30,085 nt of DNA from UBA685 sp049890215 (GCA_049890215.1 JBMHBX010000003.1:1-30085); one strand, 5' to 3'. Numbered from the stretch's first letter, positions 13,903-23,634 are shown. Notes: generated by a model not told the origin, from the sequence alone. Program-made: numbers and translations.

Positions 13903-14139
13903 CTAGCTTTCACGAAATGTGAATATCCCGCTTGATATCAGCGCATCCGCACCAAACCATAAACAAGCGGCGATCACAGAGGTAATCAGCATTTTTTTGA
14001 TCAGGCGTGGCCGCTCAGGCGCCGAAGTCGCATGCCCTTTTTCAATGACCTCAGGGGCTTTGGCACCAAATGGCAACACCATAAATAAGACCCACCACCA
14101 TAATAAAATATAAACAACTATCCCAGATACAATATCCAT
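13903..14139 (-). CDS. DUF1467 family small membrane protein
   Basis: This 78-residue protein has two predicted membrane helices: about residues 3-23 (DIVSGIVVYILLWWWVLFMV) and 49-69 (MLITSVIAACLWFGADALI). The LPFG segment after the first helix and a short basic loop before the second are typical of DUF1467, a family confined mainly to alphaproteobacteria and regularly found next to methylmalonyl-CoA epimerase and RNase J genes. Its function is unknown. I chose the ATG at 14139, which overlaps the mce stop as TAATG; a GTG at 14148 would add three residues. It is the last gene of the minus-strand run from nuo and ends just before a hairpin. Confidence 0.85.
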   Translation of the reverse strand: MDIVSGIVVYILLWWWVLFMVLPFGAKAPEVIEKGHATSAPERPRLIKKMLITSVIAACLWFGADALISSGIFTFRES

Positions 14140-14558
14140 TATGCGCACCCATCCATCTGTTCAAGCTCTATCAGAGTGCCGTTAAAATCTTTAGGATGAA
14201 AAAACAGGACCGGTTTGCCATGAGCGCCTATTTTTGGCTCGCCATCGCCCAGAACACGCGCACCTTGCGCTATCATCTGATCGCGCATTTTCAGCAAATC
14301 TTCAACATCAAAACAGATATGATGCATACCGCCATCAGGATTGCGCTCCAGAAATTTCGCAATCGGTGAGTTATCGCCAAGCGGCTCCAGTAATTCGATA
14401 CGGTTACCAGGCACATCAACAAAGACAACGCTTACGCCATGTTCTGGCAGGCTTTGCGGCGCTGATACGCTGGCACCGGTTCTGGCCGCCCACTCACCAG
14501 AGGCCTTTTGCAAATCAGGCACAGCGATTGCGATATGATTAATCGTGCCAAGCATCAT
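14139..14558 (-). CDS. mce: Methylmalonyl-CoA epimerase
   Basis: This 139-residue protein of the vicinal-oxygen-chelate superfamily interconverts the two epimers of methylmalonyl-CoA, between propionyl-CoA carboxylase and the B12-dependent mutase. Two beta-alpha-beta-beta-beta units are visible: the first opens INHIAIAVPDL with a metal-binding histidine and ends RIELLEPLG; the second contains GGMHHICFDVEDL and ends GTLIELEQ with a terminal metal-binding glutamate. The start overlaps the RNase J stop as ATGA, implying translational coupling. Confidence 0.93.
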   Translation of the reverse strand: MMLGTINHIAIAVPDLQKASGEWAARTGASVSAPQSLPEHGVSVVFVDVPGNRIELLEPLGDNSPIAKFLERNPDGGMHHICFDVEDLLKMRDQMIAQGARVLGDGEPKIGAHGKPVLFFHPKDFNGTLIELEQMDGCA

Positions 14559-16228
14559 GCCATTAATTCTCCCACAGAGGCGCGCATAATATGCACCTCC
14601 ACATTAGGTCGCCTTTTTACCATGGTTTTTGCCACTGATCTTACCTGAGAAGTGACAAGCTGGCGGATATGATCATCAGAGGCGGCTTTTTTTGACATGT
14701 CAGCCATTTTATCTTCGATACGAATAGCGGCTGTTGCGATAAAATCATCTATACGGTCATCATCTATCACACCTGACTGGACAATGGATGGTGCGATAAG
14801 CAACTGGCCATCAGAAGAGATGACCACAGATACAGACACGCTGCCATTCCATAACATACGCCGGCGCGCGCGCAATTGTTCTGACTGAATATCAACAATC
14901 TCGCCCCCTTCATGGGTCAAAGCACCTGTTTTGACATGATCAATCTTGCTTGCGGCCCCTTTGTCAAACTGTATCACCACGCCATTATCAGGTATCAGCG
15001 TTTGTCCGACCTGACATGAGCTTGCCAATTCAGCATGCGCCAGAAGATGACGTGCCGTGCCATGAACAGGTATCGCAATTTTTGGCTTTACCAGATTATA
15101 CATTTCAATCATCTCATCACGTGCCGGATGGCCTGATACGTGCACAGGTGCATCATCATCTGTGATCACATGAATGCCGCGGCGTAATAACATATCCTGA
15201 ATCTTTGAGATCGCAGGCTCATTACCCGGAATCTGACGTGATGAATAAATCACACTGTCCCCTGGATCCAGCCCGATGGTTTCATGAGAGCCGCTTGCAA
15301 TGCGTGCAAGAGCGGCTCTAGGCTCGCCTTGCGATCCTGTACAAATAATCACAATGTTCTGAGGCGGGATAAGGCCCACTTCACTTTCTTTAACAAAATC
15401 AGGCGCATCGTTAAGATACCCAACTTCTCTTGCAGCGTCCAAGGTTCGTTGCAAAGCCCGCCCGACAATGGCCACTGAACGATTATTGGCGTGTGCTGCG
15501 CGAATAATGGAATCAATTCTGGCAACATTACTGGCAAAACAGGTAATGGCGACACGCCCTTGTGCTTTGGCTATCTGTTGCTTTAACCCTTCAAATGCTG
15601 TTTGCTCAGACGGTGTGCGCCCGTCCACCATCGCATTTGTGGAATCCCCGATAAGTGCCAATACACCTTCACGACCTATCTGTGCCAGTTTTTCAGCATC
15701 TGTATTTTGTCCAATTTGCGGATCTGAATCAAACTTCCAATCCCCTGTGTGCAAAATAACACCCTCAGACGTGCGCAAAATAAGCGCCGCAGGATCAGGA
15801 ATAGAGTGATTTAACGCCAACAATTCAACCGAAAACGGACCGAATTCATAAGGGTTATTATAAGAGAGCTCATGCATCTCAATATCAAAATCAACACGCG
15901 CCTCGGCTAATTTGCGGCGCAGTAACGCCAATGTGAAAGCTGTCCCATAGACTGGCACTTGCAGGCGTTCCCACAAATAGGGAATCGCGCCATAATGATC
16001 TTCATGCGCATGGGTCAGGATAAGACCTTCAAGCTTGTCTTTACGTGCTTCTATAAAGCTTAAATCAGGCAGAACAACATCAACACCCGGCATAGATTCA
16101 TCAGCAAAGCTTATGCCAAGATCAACCATGAGCCATCTGCCATGATGATGGTACAGATTGGCGTTCATACCAATTTCGCCAGACCCGCCAAGAGGGACAA
16201 ACACCAAGTCATTCGAAGAAATCGTCAT
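14555..16228 (-). CDS. rnj: Ribonuclease J
   Basis: RNase J is a metallo-beta-lactamase/beta-CASP nuclease with 5'-to-3' exonuclease and endonuclease activity, used in rRNA maturation and mRNA decay; many alphaproteobacteria have one copy. The 557-residue protein has the zinc site HAHEDH (73-78), a later NHSIPDP histidine and TGDWKFD, the beta-CASP region with CFASNVARI and CTGSQGEPRAALARIASGSH, and PVHGTARHLLAHA. The C-terminal domain is present. AAGGGG lies six bases before the ATG, three bases after coaX. Confidence 0.95.
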   Translation of the reverse strand: MTISSNDLVFVPLGGSGEIGMNANLYHHHGRWLMVDLGISFADESMPGVDVVLPDLSFIEARKDKLEGLILTHAHEDHYGAIPYLWERLQVPVYGTAFTLALLRRKLAEARVDFDIEMHELSYNNPYEFGPFSVELLALNHSIPDPAALILRTSEGVILHTGDWKFDSDPQIGQNTDAEKLAQIGREGVLALIGDSTNAMVDGRTPSEQTAFEGLKQQIAKAQGRVAITCFASNVARIDSIIRAAHANNRSVAIVGRALQRTLDAAREVGYLNDAPDFVKESEVGLIPPQNIVIICTGSQGEPRAALARIASGSHETIGLDPGDSVIYSSRQIPGNEPAISKIQDMLLRRGIHVITDDDAPVHVSGHPARDEMIEMYNLVKPKIAIPVHGTARHLLAHAELASSCQVGQTLIPDNGVVIQFDKGAASKIDHVKTGALTHEGGEIVDIQSEQLRARRRMLWNGSVSVSVVISSDGQLLIAPSIVQSGVIDDDRIDDFIATAAIRIEDKMADMSKKAASDDHIRQLVTSQVRSVAKTMVKRRPNVEVHIMRASVGELMA

Positions 16229-16231
16229 AGA

Positions 16232-17011
16232 TTACCCCTTATTATAGCTATGAATTTGGACAAGGCCGCGCATGGTCAAGTGACTGTCAACCGCGGAAAT
16301 GGCCTTTATATGTGGGGCGAATAAATGGGCAAGGCCGCCTGTTGCGATAACTGTTAAATCATCACCTTCTTGCGCTGATATGCGTGCAATCACCCCGTCT
16401 ATCATCGCAACATAACCCCAAAAAATACCTGAGCGCATCGCTGCCTTGGTATCGCGGCCAATAATAGGCATATCAGCACCAAAAGGCACAATATCAATCT
16501 CTGGCAGGCGGGCGGCTGCCTGTGAGAGGGCGTTGGCTGATAGATGAATACCAGGGGCTATTACGCCGCCTGCATAGCTATTGCCTTTTTTGATAAGATC
16601 AAAGGTCGTGGCGGTGCCAAAATCTAGAATAATCGCAGGCAATTTGCCGATTTGTGCGGCAGCGTGCGCATTCACAAGCCTGTCTGCTCCCACCTGAGAG
16701 GGCATATCAATATCCACACTTACCCCCAATTTCACAGATGGCTCCCCGACAATCATGGGCGATAATGATAAATTATGCTGAGAGAATCTGGCAAGATGAT
16801 CTGTGATAACAGGCACAACTGAGGCAATAATCACATCGGTAATCGTAGTCAAAGTCAGTGATTGCAGGGATAACAGATGGCTAAGCCATGCGGTATATTC
16901 ATCTGCTGTTCTGCCCTGCTTTGTTTCTATGCGCCATTCGCCAACGCTTATCCCGCCCTCATATAAGGCAAAGACGATATTTGTATTTCCGCAATCAATC
17001 GCTAGTAGCAT
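16232..17011 (-). CDS. coaX: Type III pantothenate kinase
   Basis: CoaX phosphorylates pantothenate, the first step of CoA synthesis; type III enzymes are feedback-resistant and need a monovalent cation. The 259-residue ASKHA-fold protein has the phosphate-binding DCGNTN (6-11), GADRLVNAHAA (108-118), the DFGTATTFDL motif (130-139) and GGVIAPGI. All are intact. It overlaps birA by 17 bases, with AAGG a few bases before its ATG. The birA-coaX-rnj order is a common cofactor/RNA block after nuoN in alphaproteobacteria. Confidence 0.95.
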   Translation of the reverse strand: MLLAIDCGNTNIVFALYEGGISVGEWRIETKQGRTADEYTAWLSHLLSLQSLTLTTITDVIIASVVPVITDHLARFSQHNLSLSPMIVGEPSVKLGVSVDIDMPSQVGADRLVNAHAAAQIGKLPAIILDFGTATTFDLIKKGNSYAGGVIAPGIHLSANALSQAAARLPEIDIVPFGADMPIIGRDTKAAMRSGIFWGYVAMIDGVIARISAQEGDDLTVIATGGLAHLFAPHIKAISAVDSHLTMRGLVQIHSYNKG

Positions 17012-17759
17012 CGAAAAACCTTATAAGATTAACATCTCCTGTTGATAAAGAGATGGTCTGCCCATCCTCTTTTTCAAGCAGAAGACTGCCCTCTTCAGAT
17101 ATGCCCTGCATCATGCCAGAGATGATTTGGTTGCCTTGCCTGACACCAACTTGCTCTGATAAAAATAACAGATGTGATTTATATAGGTCATAAATCGCTG
17201 AAAAGCCAGATATCTGCCATTGTTGATAAAGGCTGTAAAAAGCATTCAAAAAGGAGGTGGCCATCTGCTCTGGCTTTGGGGCTGTGCCTGTCAGTGCAAG
17301 CAAATCTGTTGGCGCAAAAGACGCATCTTCTATTTTGGGCGCGTTTTTCAGATTAACGCCGCAACCAATGACCACAAAAGGCTGTTTTGCTTCAAGCAAA
17401 AGCCCGCTGATTTTTTGGCCATTTACAAGCACATCATTTGGCCATTTCAGCCCGCAAGGCAATTGTGGAAATTTTGTTCCAAGAGCGCGTATCAGGGCCA
17501 AAGCCGCCACAAATGACAAAGTGGGCCATTCCTGCATTTGTCTTTGTGGTCTGAGCGCCAAAGACAGATACATGCCATCATCAAGCTGAGATGACCAGAT
17601 ACGGCCCTGACGGCCCCTGCCCTTTGTTTGCTGACGTGCCAGAACGGCACGGCCTTCTGTTAAATCAGGATCTGAAAACAGAACATCAGAGGTGGAGGTA
17701 ACTGACTGATAAACAGCTAGCTGCCATCCTGTTTCAAGCGTTATGATTTGTGATGCCAC
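16995..17759 (-). CDS. birA: Biotin--[acetyl-CoA-carboxylase] ligase (no DNA-binding domain)
   Basis: BirA activates biotin with ATP and attaches it to the carboxyl-carrier protein of acetyl-CoA carboxylase and related enzymes. The 254-residue protein has the ATP/biotin-binding GRGRQGR (47-53), the KWPNDVLVNG motif (105-114), GLLLEA and the VIGCGVNL loop, then a C-terminal beta domain with GISEEGSLLLE. It lacks the N-terminal helix-turn-helix of the E. coli repressor form, so it is a class I ligase without autoregulation, as is usual in this group. The start is a GTG, 17 bases after the nuoN stop. Confidence 0.94.
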   Translation of the reverse strand: MASQIITLETGWQLAVYQSVTSTSDVLFSDPDLTEGRAVLARQQTKGRGRQGRIWSSQLDDGMYLSLALRPQRQMQEWPTLSFVAALALIRALGTKFPQLPCGLKWPNDVLVNGQKISGLLLEAKQPFVVIGCGVNLKNAPKIEDASFAPTDLLALTGTAPKPEQMATSFLNAFYSLYQQWQISGFSAIYDLYKSHLLFLSEQVGVRQGNQIISGMMQGISEEGSLLLEKEDGQTISLSTGDVNLIRFFDATSD

Positions 17760-17776
17760 AATCGCCTTTGACCCGA

Positions 17777-19228
17777 TTAGAAACCTTGTGAATAGACCGC
17801 CATCACGGCCATATCAGCCTGTTCACGCACAGGGCCGATTAAGAAAACAAACAACAAGATTAAGGCAAGACAAACGCCAAGCACGGCTTTGTTCTGGAAC
17901 GCAAGGCCTGTATCAAGAGGCTGATCTGGTTCCTGAAAATACATTAATCTGATAATGCGCAGATAATAAAATGCCCCAATCACAGATGTCAGCACCCCTA
18001 TCACTGCAAGAGGTATCAGGCCGGCATTCACCGCCGCCAAAAAGACATACCATTTACCAAAGAACCCTGCCAATGGCGGGATACCTGCCATAGAGAACAT
18101 GATGATCATCAAACCTGCCGCCAATAAAGGGTGGGTCGATGATAGACCTGCCAAATCAGACAGATTTTCCACCGGCTCACCATCACGGCGCATAAGAAGA
18201 ATAATCGCAAAGGTCGCAGCCCCCATGATGATATAGGTCGTCATATAGACCATCACGCCAGTTGCGCCTTCTGCTGAGCCTGCTGCCAGACCGCATAAAG
18301 CATATCCCATATGGGCAATAGAAGAATAAGCCATCATACGCTTGATATTTTTTTGCATGATAGCGCCAAGAGCCCCGACAAGCATAGAGACAACGGCCAA
18401 AGCCATGATGACTTGTGCCCATTGAAAGGAAATGCTGCCAAAAGCGCCATAGGTGACATTCAAGATCAGTGTCATGGCAGCCACTTTGGGCGCAATGGCA
18501 AATAACGCTGTTACAGGTGTTGGTGCGCCTTCATACACATCAGGAGTCCACATATGAAAGGGCGCTGCTGAGATTTTGAAAGCAAGACCTGCCAGCAAGA
18601 ACACCATACCAACAACTAGACCAGCTGAGGCACCGCCTGTTACCGCTGTGGCGATTTCGCCAAAATTGGTTGACCCTGTATAGCCATAAATGAATGAGGC
18701 ACCATATAGCAACATGCCTGATGATAAGGCACCAAGCAGAAAATATTTCAACCCTGCCTCAGATGAGCGGATTGATTTTGTGCGCATGGCCGCGATCACA
18801 TAAAGAGGAAGCGACTGCATTTCAAGTCCCATATATAAAGACATCAAATCATTTGCAGATACCATCAACAGCATGCCAAGAGTGGCAAGCATCACAAGCA
18901 GATTATATTCAGGGCGCTCAAGACCTTCGCCCCATCTGTCATCAACCATCCATGTGGCGGCCATTGCGCCAAGCAGGATCAGGATTTTCATGAAATGTGT
19001 GACCGAATTCACCGCAAACAAATCATTCAAAATAACAGCGTTTTGCGGGCCGATAAACCAGACAAACACAAGTGCAAAAGCATAAGAGGCAAGTGTAAAG
19101 CGTTTCACACGAAGCCTGTTTGCCTGTCCTTCACCACCATAGGCAACAATCAAAACCACCAACAAGCTGGCAAGCGCCAGCACGATTTCTGGTAAGGCAA
19201 AATAGAGGTTGTTCAAAGAAAAAACCAT
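17777..19228 (-). CDS. nuoN: NADH-quinone oxidoreductase subunit N
   Basis: NuoN is one of the three antiporter-like proton-pumping membrane subunits of complex I. The 483-residue protein has about 14 predicted helices and the family motifs GLEMQSLPLY (134-143), SSEAGLKYFLLGALSSG from residue 155, a mid-membrane HMWTPDVYEGAPTPVTALFA segment, and AYSSIAHMGY. I chose the ATG at 19228, with GGGGAG about eight bases upstream. A longer frame from a TTG at 19261 would overlap nuoM and has no ribosome-binding site. It is the last nuo gene of the run. Confidence 0.96.
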   Translation of the reverse strand: MVFSLNNLYFALPEIVLALASLLVVLIVAYGGEGQANRLRVKRFTLASYAFALVFVWFIGPQNAVILNDLFAVNSVTHFMKILILLGAMAATWMVDDRWGEGLERPEYNLLVMLATLGMLLMVSANDLMSLYMGLEMQSLPLYVIAAMRTKSIRSSEAGLKYFLLGALSSGMLLYGASFIYGYTGSTNFGEIATAVTGGASAGLVVGMVFLLAGLAFKISAAPFHMWTPDVYEGAPTPVTALFAIAPKVAAMTLILNVTYGAFGSISFQWAQVIMALAVVSMLVGALGAIMQKNIKRMMAYSSIAHMGYALCGLAAGSAEGATGVMVYMTTYIIMGAATFAIILLMRRDGEPVENLSDLAGLSSTHPLLAAGLMIIMFSMAGIPPLAGFFGKWYVFLAAVNAGLIPLAVIGVLTSVIGAFYYLRIIRLMYFQEPDQPLDTGLAFQNKAVLGVCLALILLFVFLIGPVREQADMAVMAVYSQGF

Positions 19229-19241
19229 CTGCGTCACTCCC

Positions 19242-20747
19242 CTATTGACTGGCCGAAGCAAGCGTCAGGCCTGCGGTAACATTATCAAGCAAATTTGTAA
19301 TAGAGACATCCATGACATCAATTAAAGATGACGGATATACACCAAACCAAATCACCAAAATCGTCAAAGGCACAAAGATAAAGGTCTCACGGCCTTCAAG
19401 GCGCGGCATGCTAAGCACAGAGCGCTTGACCGCTCTGCCAAAGACCACGCGGCGATACAGCCAAAGCATATAACATGCACCCAAAATCAGGCCTGTTGCA
19501 GCAAAAAAGGCAACCCATGGCGCCGCATTCCAGGCACCAACCAGGACAAGCATCTCACCCACAAAACCAGAGGTGCCAGGCAGACCAACTGAGGCAAGCA
19601 TCATAAACATAAACCACGCGGCATAGCGCGGCATGCTGTCAGCGACCCCGCCATAGGCGTCAATGTCCCTTGTATGAAGCCTGTCATAGACAACGCCAAC
19701 ACAAAAGAACAAAGCAGCTGATACAAGGCCGTGGCTTATCATCTGGAACATAGCGCCTGCCACACCCTGTTCATTCAATGAAAAAATACCAATGGTCACA
19801 AATCCCATATGCGCAACAGATGAATAAGCAATCAGCTTTTTCATATCAGACTGTGCCAAAGCCACAAGCGAGGTGTAAATAACCGCGATAACAGACAAGG
19901 CAAAGATAAAGGGCGCAAAATAAGCAGAGGCCTCAGGAAACATTGGCAAAGAAAAGCGCAAGAATCCATAGCCGCCCATTTTCAGCAACACACCTGCCAA
20001 TATCATTGAGCCTGCCGTTGGCGCTTCGACATGCGCATCTGGCAGCCATGTATGAACAGGCCACATAGGCACTTTGACAGCGAATGACGCAAAAAAGCCT
20101 AAGAACAACCATGTTTGAAGCGCAGGCGCAAAATCAAATTCTGTCAGCTTCGGAATATCAGTCGTCCCTGCCAAATTATACATCGCAAGCATACAGACAA
20201 GCATCAAAACAGAGCCTAAAAGCGTATATAAGAAAAACTTAAACGCCGCATAAACCCGCCGTGGCCCGCCCCATACACCAATGATTAAGAACATCGGGAT
20301 TAGCACGCCTTCGAAGAATAAATAGAACATCAACATGTCCAGAGACGCAAACATGCCGATCATCATGGTCTCAAGCACCAAAAAGGCGATCATATAATCT
20401 TTGACGCGGTGTGTGACTGATTTCCAACTCGCCAAAATCGCAAAAGGCGTCAGGAAAGTCGACAGCAAAATAAACGGCATTGAAATGCCATCCACACCCA
20501 TATGATAATGAATGCCAGTGCCATCAATCCAATTGGCAAATTCTTCGAACTGATAGCCGGTCGCCGCATTATCAAAGCCAAAGAGCAATATCAAAGAAAT
20601 CACAAAGGTGAAACTTGACGTCCATAATGCCACATAGCGTGCATTATTATCAGCCACCGCCCCTGTTGAGCGGATCATCATCAAAAACGCCACGCCAATT
20701 AATGGCATGAAAGTCACAAGCGTTAAAATAGGCCAATCATGTAACAT
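19242..20747 (-). CDS. nuoM: NADH-quinone oxidoreductase subunit M
   Basis: This antiporter-like membrane subunit has 501 residues and about 14 helices. Key polar residues are in place: Glu146 in FFEGVLIPMFLIIGVWGG, Lys225 in AVKVPMWPVHTWLPDAHVEA and the AYSSVAHMGFVTIGI region. It starts with an ATG five bases after the nuoL stop (GGGGG upstream) and is followed 13 bases later by nuoN. It is intact. Confidence 0.96.
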   Translation of the reverse strand: MLHDWPILTLVTFMPLIGVAFLMMIRSTGAVADNNARYVALWTSSFTFVISLILLFGFDNAATGYQFEEFANWIDGTGIHYHMGVDGISMPFILLSTFLTPFAILASWKSVTHRVKDYMIAFLVLETMMIGMFASLDMLMFYLFFEGVLIPMFLIIGVWGGPRRVYAAFKFFLYTLLGSVLMLVCMLAMYNLAGTTDIPKLTEFDFAPALQTWLFLGFFASFAVKVPMWPVHTWLPDAHVEAPTAGSMILAGVLLKMGGYGFLRFSLPMFPEASAYFAPFIFALSVIAVIYTSLVALAQSDMKKLIAYSSVAHMGFVTIGIFSLNEQGVAGAMFQMISHGLVSAALFFCVGVVYDRLHTRDIDAYGGVADSMPRYAAWFMFMMLASVGLPGTSGFVGEMLVLVGAWNAAPWVAFFAATGLILGACYMLWLYRRVVFGRAVKRSVLSMPRLEGRETFIFVPLTILVIWFGVYPSSLIDVMDVSITNLLDNVTAGLTLASASQ

Positions 20748-20752
20748 GCCTA

Positions 20753-22684
20753 TTATCCCCCGAATCCGCTAAAGTACCATGAAAGAAGAACGACTATGCC
20801 AATCATCATCGCAAAGGCATAATGATAGACATATCCGGACTGAAGACGCGCTGCTGCCTGTGATACACGAAGCACAAGCGCTGTAATACCGTCAGGCCCC
20901 AATCCGTCAATTGTGTCTTTGTCACCGCGCTGCCATAACAAGCCGCCAATTTTGACAGATGGTTTGACGAAAATCGCATCATATAGCTCATCAAAATACC
21001 ATTTCCTGAAAAAGAACTGGTGAACAGGTGCAAAACGCTTTGCCACTGCCCCCGGAATAGAAGGCACAAAGCTATAGGCAATATAGGCAAATGCCACACC
21101 AGAGGCCGCCAGGAAAATAGGTAATAATTTAACCCAAGTTGGTACATGATGCGCATGTTCCATGGCCTGATGCGTTGGCAAAATGAAAAGTGACTCACCC
21201 CAGAATTGCTGCCAGTCATAGCCAACAAAGATATCATATCCTGCATAGCCTGCAAAAATGGCACCAATTGCCAATGGCACAAGAGGTAATAACATCACAT
21301 TAGGCGATTCATGAACATGAGACATAACCTCTGCGCTTGCGCGCGGTGTACCGTGAAATGCCAAAATCAGAAGGCGCCAGCTGTAAAAGGCGGTAAGCAA
21401 TGCTGCCAGACACCCAAGCCAGAATGCGAATTGCCCCACTGTTGTATGAGCGGCAAAGGCGGCTTCTAAAATCATATCTTTTGAATAAAAACCGGCAAAG
21501 AAAGGAAATCCTGCAAGCGCCAGAGAGCCAATCCACATCATCGCATAGGTCACCGGCACCTGTTTGCGAATGCCGCCCATATTGCGCAAATCCTGCTCAT
21601 CAGATAGCGCGTGAATCACAGACCCTGCGCCAAGGAATAAAAGCGCTTTGAAAAAGGCATGTGTTGTCAGATGAAACATCGCTGCCGGATAGGCAGAGAC
21701 ACCTGCGGCAAAAAACATATACCCAAGCTGTGAGCATGTGGAATAGGCAATCACACGCTTGATATCAAATTGTGTCATGCCAACAGTCGCCGCAAAAATC
21801 GCTGTTAGCGCACCAACGATGGTAATGATATCCAAAGCCACCGGCGCATATTCTATGACAGGTGATAACCTGCAGACCATAAAGACGCCTGCGGTAACCA
21901 TGGTTGCGGCATGGATAAGGGCTGAGACTGGAGTCGGCCCTTCCCTCGCATCTGGCAACCATGTATGAAGACCAAGCTGAGCAGATTTGCCCATTGCGCC
22001 TATGAATAACAATATGGACGCAAGCTCAAGCGCCGGCATTGAGATGCCAAAGAAGACGATATCTGTCTTTGCAATCACAGAAGCATTGGCAAAAATATCA
22101 TCAAATTGCACAGAGCCGAACAAAGCAAATACGGCCAAAATACCAAGCGCAAAGCCAAAATCACCTACACGGTTTACCACAAAAGCTTTCATAGCAGCGG
22201 TATGGGCTGATTCTTTATGATACCAAAAACCAATCAAAAGATAAGAGGCAACACCGACCCCTTCCCATCCGAAGAATAACTGCACAAGGTTATCAGCTGT
22301 CACCAACATCAACATGGCAAATGTGAACAGGCTTAAATAAGCCATGAAACGGCCTCTGGCAGGGTCATGGTGCATATAGCCAACTGAGTAGATATGAACA
22401 CATGAAGACACTGAGGTAACCACAATCAGCATAACAGCAGTCAGCGTATCGAAACGCAGTGCCCATGAGGCATCAAAATCACCAGACACAATCCATCTGG
22501 CAAGATGGACAGTGCGCCCCTCTCCGCCTAAGGCAACTTCATAAAAGGCAATTAAGGAGAGGAAAAACGAGCCAACAACGCCGCTTATTGCCATTGTGGC
22601 TGACGCTTTATGGTTGTGGCTTAGTGAAAAATAACCTGCCAGTAATGCACCTAGCAGTGGTAAAAAGACAATGGCGTGATACAT
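20753..22684 (-). CDS. nuoL: NADH-quinone oxidoreductase subunit L
   Basis: NuoL is the distal antiporter-like subunit with a C-terminal lateral helix. The 643-residue protein has Glu141 in FFGWEGVGVASYLLIGFWYH, Lys233 in AMGKSAQLGLHTWLPDAREG, and AYSTCSQLGYMFFA. After helix 14 a long C-terminal part (about 490-643) includes an amphipathic stretch (VAKRFAPVHQFFFRKWYFDE) and a last membrane anchor. GGGGA lies six bases before the ATG. Length and motifs are normal. Confidence 0.96.
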   Translation of the reverse strand: MYHAIVFLPLLGALLAGYFSLSHNHKASATMAISGVVGSFFLSLIAFYEVALGGEGRTVHLARWIVSGDFDASWALRFDTLTAVMLIVVTSVSSCVHIYSVGYMHHDPARGRFMAYLSLFTFAMLMLVTADNLVQLFFGWEGVGVASYLLIGFWYHKESAHTAAMKAFVVNRVGDFGFALGILAVFALFGSVQFDDIFANASVIAKTDIVFFGISMPALELASILLFIGAMGKSAQLGLHTWLPDAREGPTPVSALIHAATMVTAGVFMVCRLSPVIEYAPVALDIITIVGALTAIFAATVGMTQFDIKRVIAYSTCSQLGYMFFAAGVSAYPAAMFHLTTHAFFKALLFLGAGSVIHALSDEQDLRNMGGIRKQVPVTYAMMWIGSLALAGFPFFAGFYSKDMILEAAFAAHTTVGQFAFWLGCLAALLTAFYSWRLLILAFHGTPRASAEVMSHVHESPNVMLLPLVPLAIGAIFAGYAGYDIFVGYDWQQFWGESLFILPTHQAMEHAHHVPTWVKLLPIFLAASGVAFAYIAYSFVPSIPGAVAKRFAPVHQFFFRKWYFDELYDAIFVKPSVKIGGLLWQRGDKDTIDGLGPDGITALVLRVSQAAARLQSGYVYHYAFAMMIGIVVLLSWYFSGFGG

Positions 22685-22693
22685 AGCCGTCCC

Positions 22694-23005
22694 CTAGCCT
22701 TTCATCACATTAACATCTTCCACCGCAATTGACCCGCGGTTCCGGAAGAAGATAACAAGAATTGCGAGACCAATCGCAGCTTCTGCTGCTGCAACTGTTA
22801 AAATAAATAATGAGAAAATCTGACCTGTTAAATCACCTGCATAGGCTGAAAAAGCAACCAGATTGATATTCACAGATAATAAAATCAGCTCAATTGACAT
22901 CAAAATCGTGATGACATTTTTACGATTGATGAAAATGCCAAACACACCAAAGGTGAACAAAATGGCAGCGACTGTCAGATAATGCGCGAGTGATATTTCA
23001 AGCAT
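22694..23005 (-). CDS. nuoK: NADH-quinone oxidoreductase subunit K
   Basis: This 103-residue subunit has three membrane helices. It carries the two conserved glutamates of the proton path: Glu39 in MSIELILLSVNINLVAF and Glu75 in AAAEAAIGLAILV. The ATG at 23005 gives the standard beginning MLEISLAHYLTVAAILF and has GGGGA upstream. A frame from 23020 adding five residues would start inside nuoJ and is less likely. Translation begins right after the nuoJ stop. Confidence 0.95.
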   Translation of the reverse strand: MLEISLAHYLTVAAILFTFGVFGIFINRKNVITILMSIELILLSVNINLVAFSAYAGDLTGQIFSLFILTVAAAEAAIGLAILVIFFRNRGSIAVEDVNVMKG

Positions 23006-23006
23006 G

Positions 23007-23603
23007 TTATTTCCCCACACCCTGGCCTGTTTCCACTGAGACCACTTCTACTGATTCTGCTCTTGTTCTCTTATTTTGGTCCTGAATAACTTGACGCTTG
23101 ACGCCTTCTCTTTTGCGCAAGGTCAGCGTGATAGCGCCAATCATAGCGACAAGCAAAATCATCCCTGCCAGCTGGAACAGGTAGATATAGTCAGTATATA
23201 AAACCAGACCAATTGCCGCTGTATTATGCGGGCCATCTGTTACAGGGATAGATGTCTGCAAAGAGGCTCCCGCAAATACGGTCAGGCAAAGCTCTGCCAG
23301 TAACAAGCCGCCAACAGCGAGCCCCAATGGCATATATTTCTGGAAACCTTCACGCAATTCGGCAAAATTAATGTCCAGCATCATCACAACGAAGAGGAAT
23401 AAAACCGCTACCGCCCCGACATAGACAACAACAAGCAACATCGCCAAAAATTCCGCGCCGAGCATGACAAATAAGCCTGCGGCGTTGAAAAATGCCAAAA
23501 TCAAAAACAACACAGAATGTACAGGATTCTTAGATGAAATCACCATCAGACCTGACAAGCATGTCACAGTTGCAAATAGATAGAAGAACAAACTTTCAAT
23601 CAT
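23007..23603 (-). CDS. nuoJ: NADH-quinone oxidoreductase subunit J
   Basis: This 198-residue membrane subunit has five predicted helices. Diagnostic stretches are KNPVHSVLFLILAFFNAAGL (25-44), FLAMLLVVVYVGAVAVLFLF and MLDINFAELREGF. The last helix, MILLVAMIGAITLTLRKREG, is followed by a charged cytoplasmic tail of about 35 residues. It contributes to the proton channel at the quinone-proximal end. It begins 31 bases after nuoI. Confidence 0.94.
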   Translation of the reverse strand: MIESLFFYLFATVTCLSGLMVISSKNPVHSVLFLILAFFNAAGLFVMLGAEFLAMLLVVVYVGAVAVLFLFVVMMLDINFAELREGFQKYMPLGLAVGGLLLAELCLTVFAGASLQTSIPVTDGPHNTAAIGLVLYTDYIYLFQLAGMILLVAMIGAITLTLRKREGVKRQVIQDQNKRTRAESVEVVSVETGQGVGK

Positions 23604-23634
23604 TATATTCCGCCCTTAGTCCCACTTATGATGG

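Noticed and set aside
16995..17759. BirA as a truncated gene because it lacks the DNA-binding domain
   Set aside because: The ligase domain is complete, and this short class is normal in alphaproteobacteria.
20806..21282. Long alternative frame inside nuoL
   Set aside because: It is a frame-shifted shadow of the intact nuoL, with the composition of an antisense or off-frame translation and no start signals.
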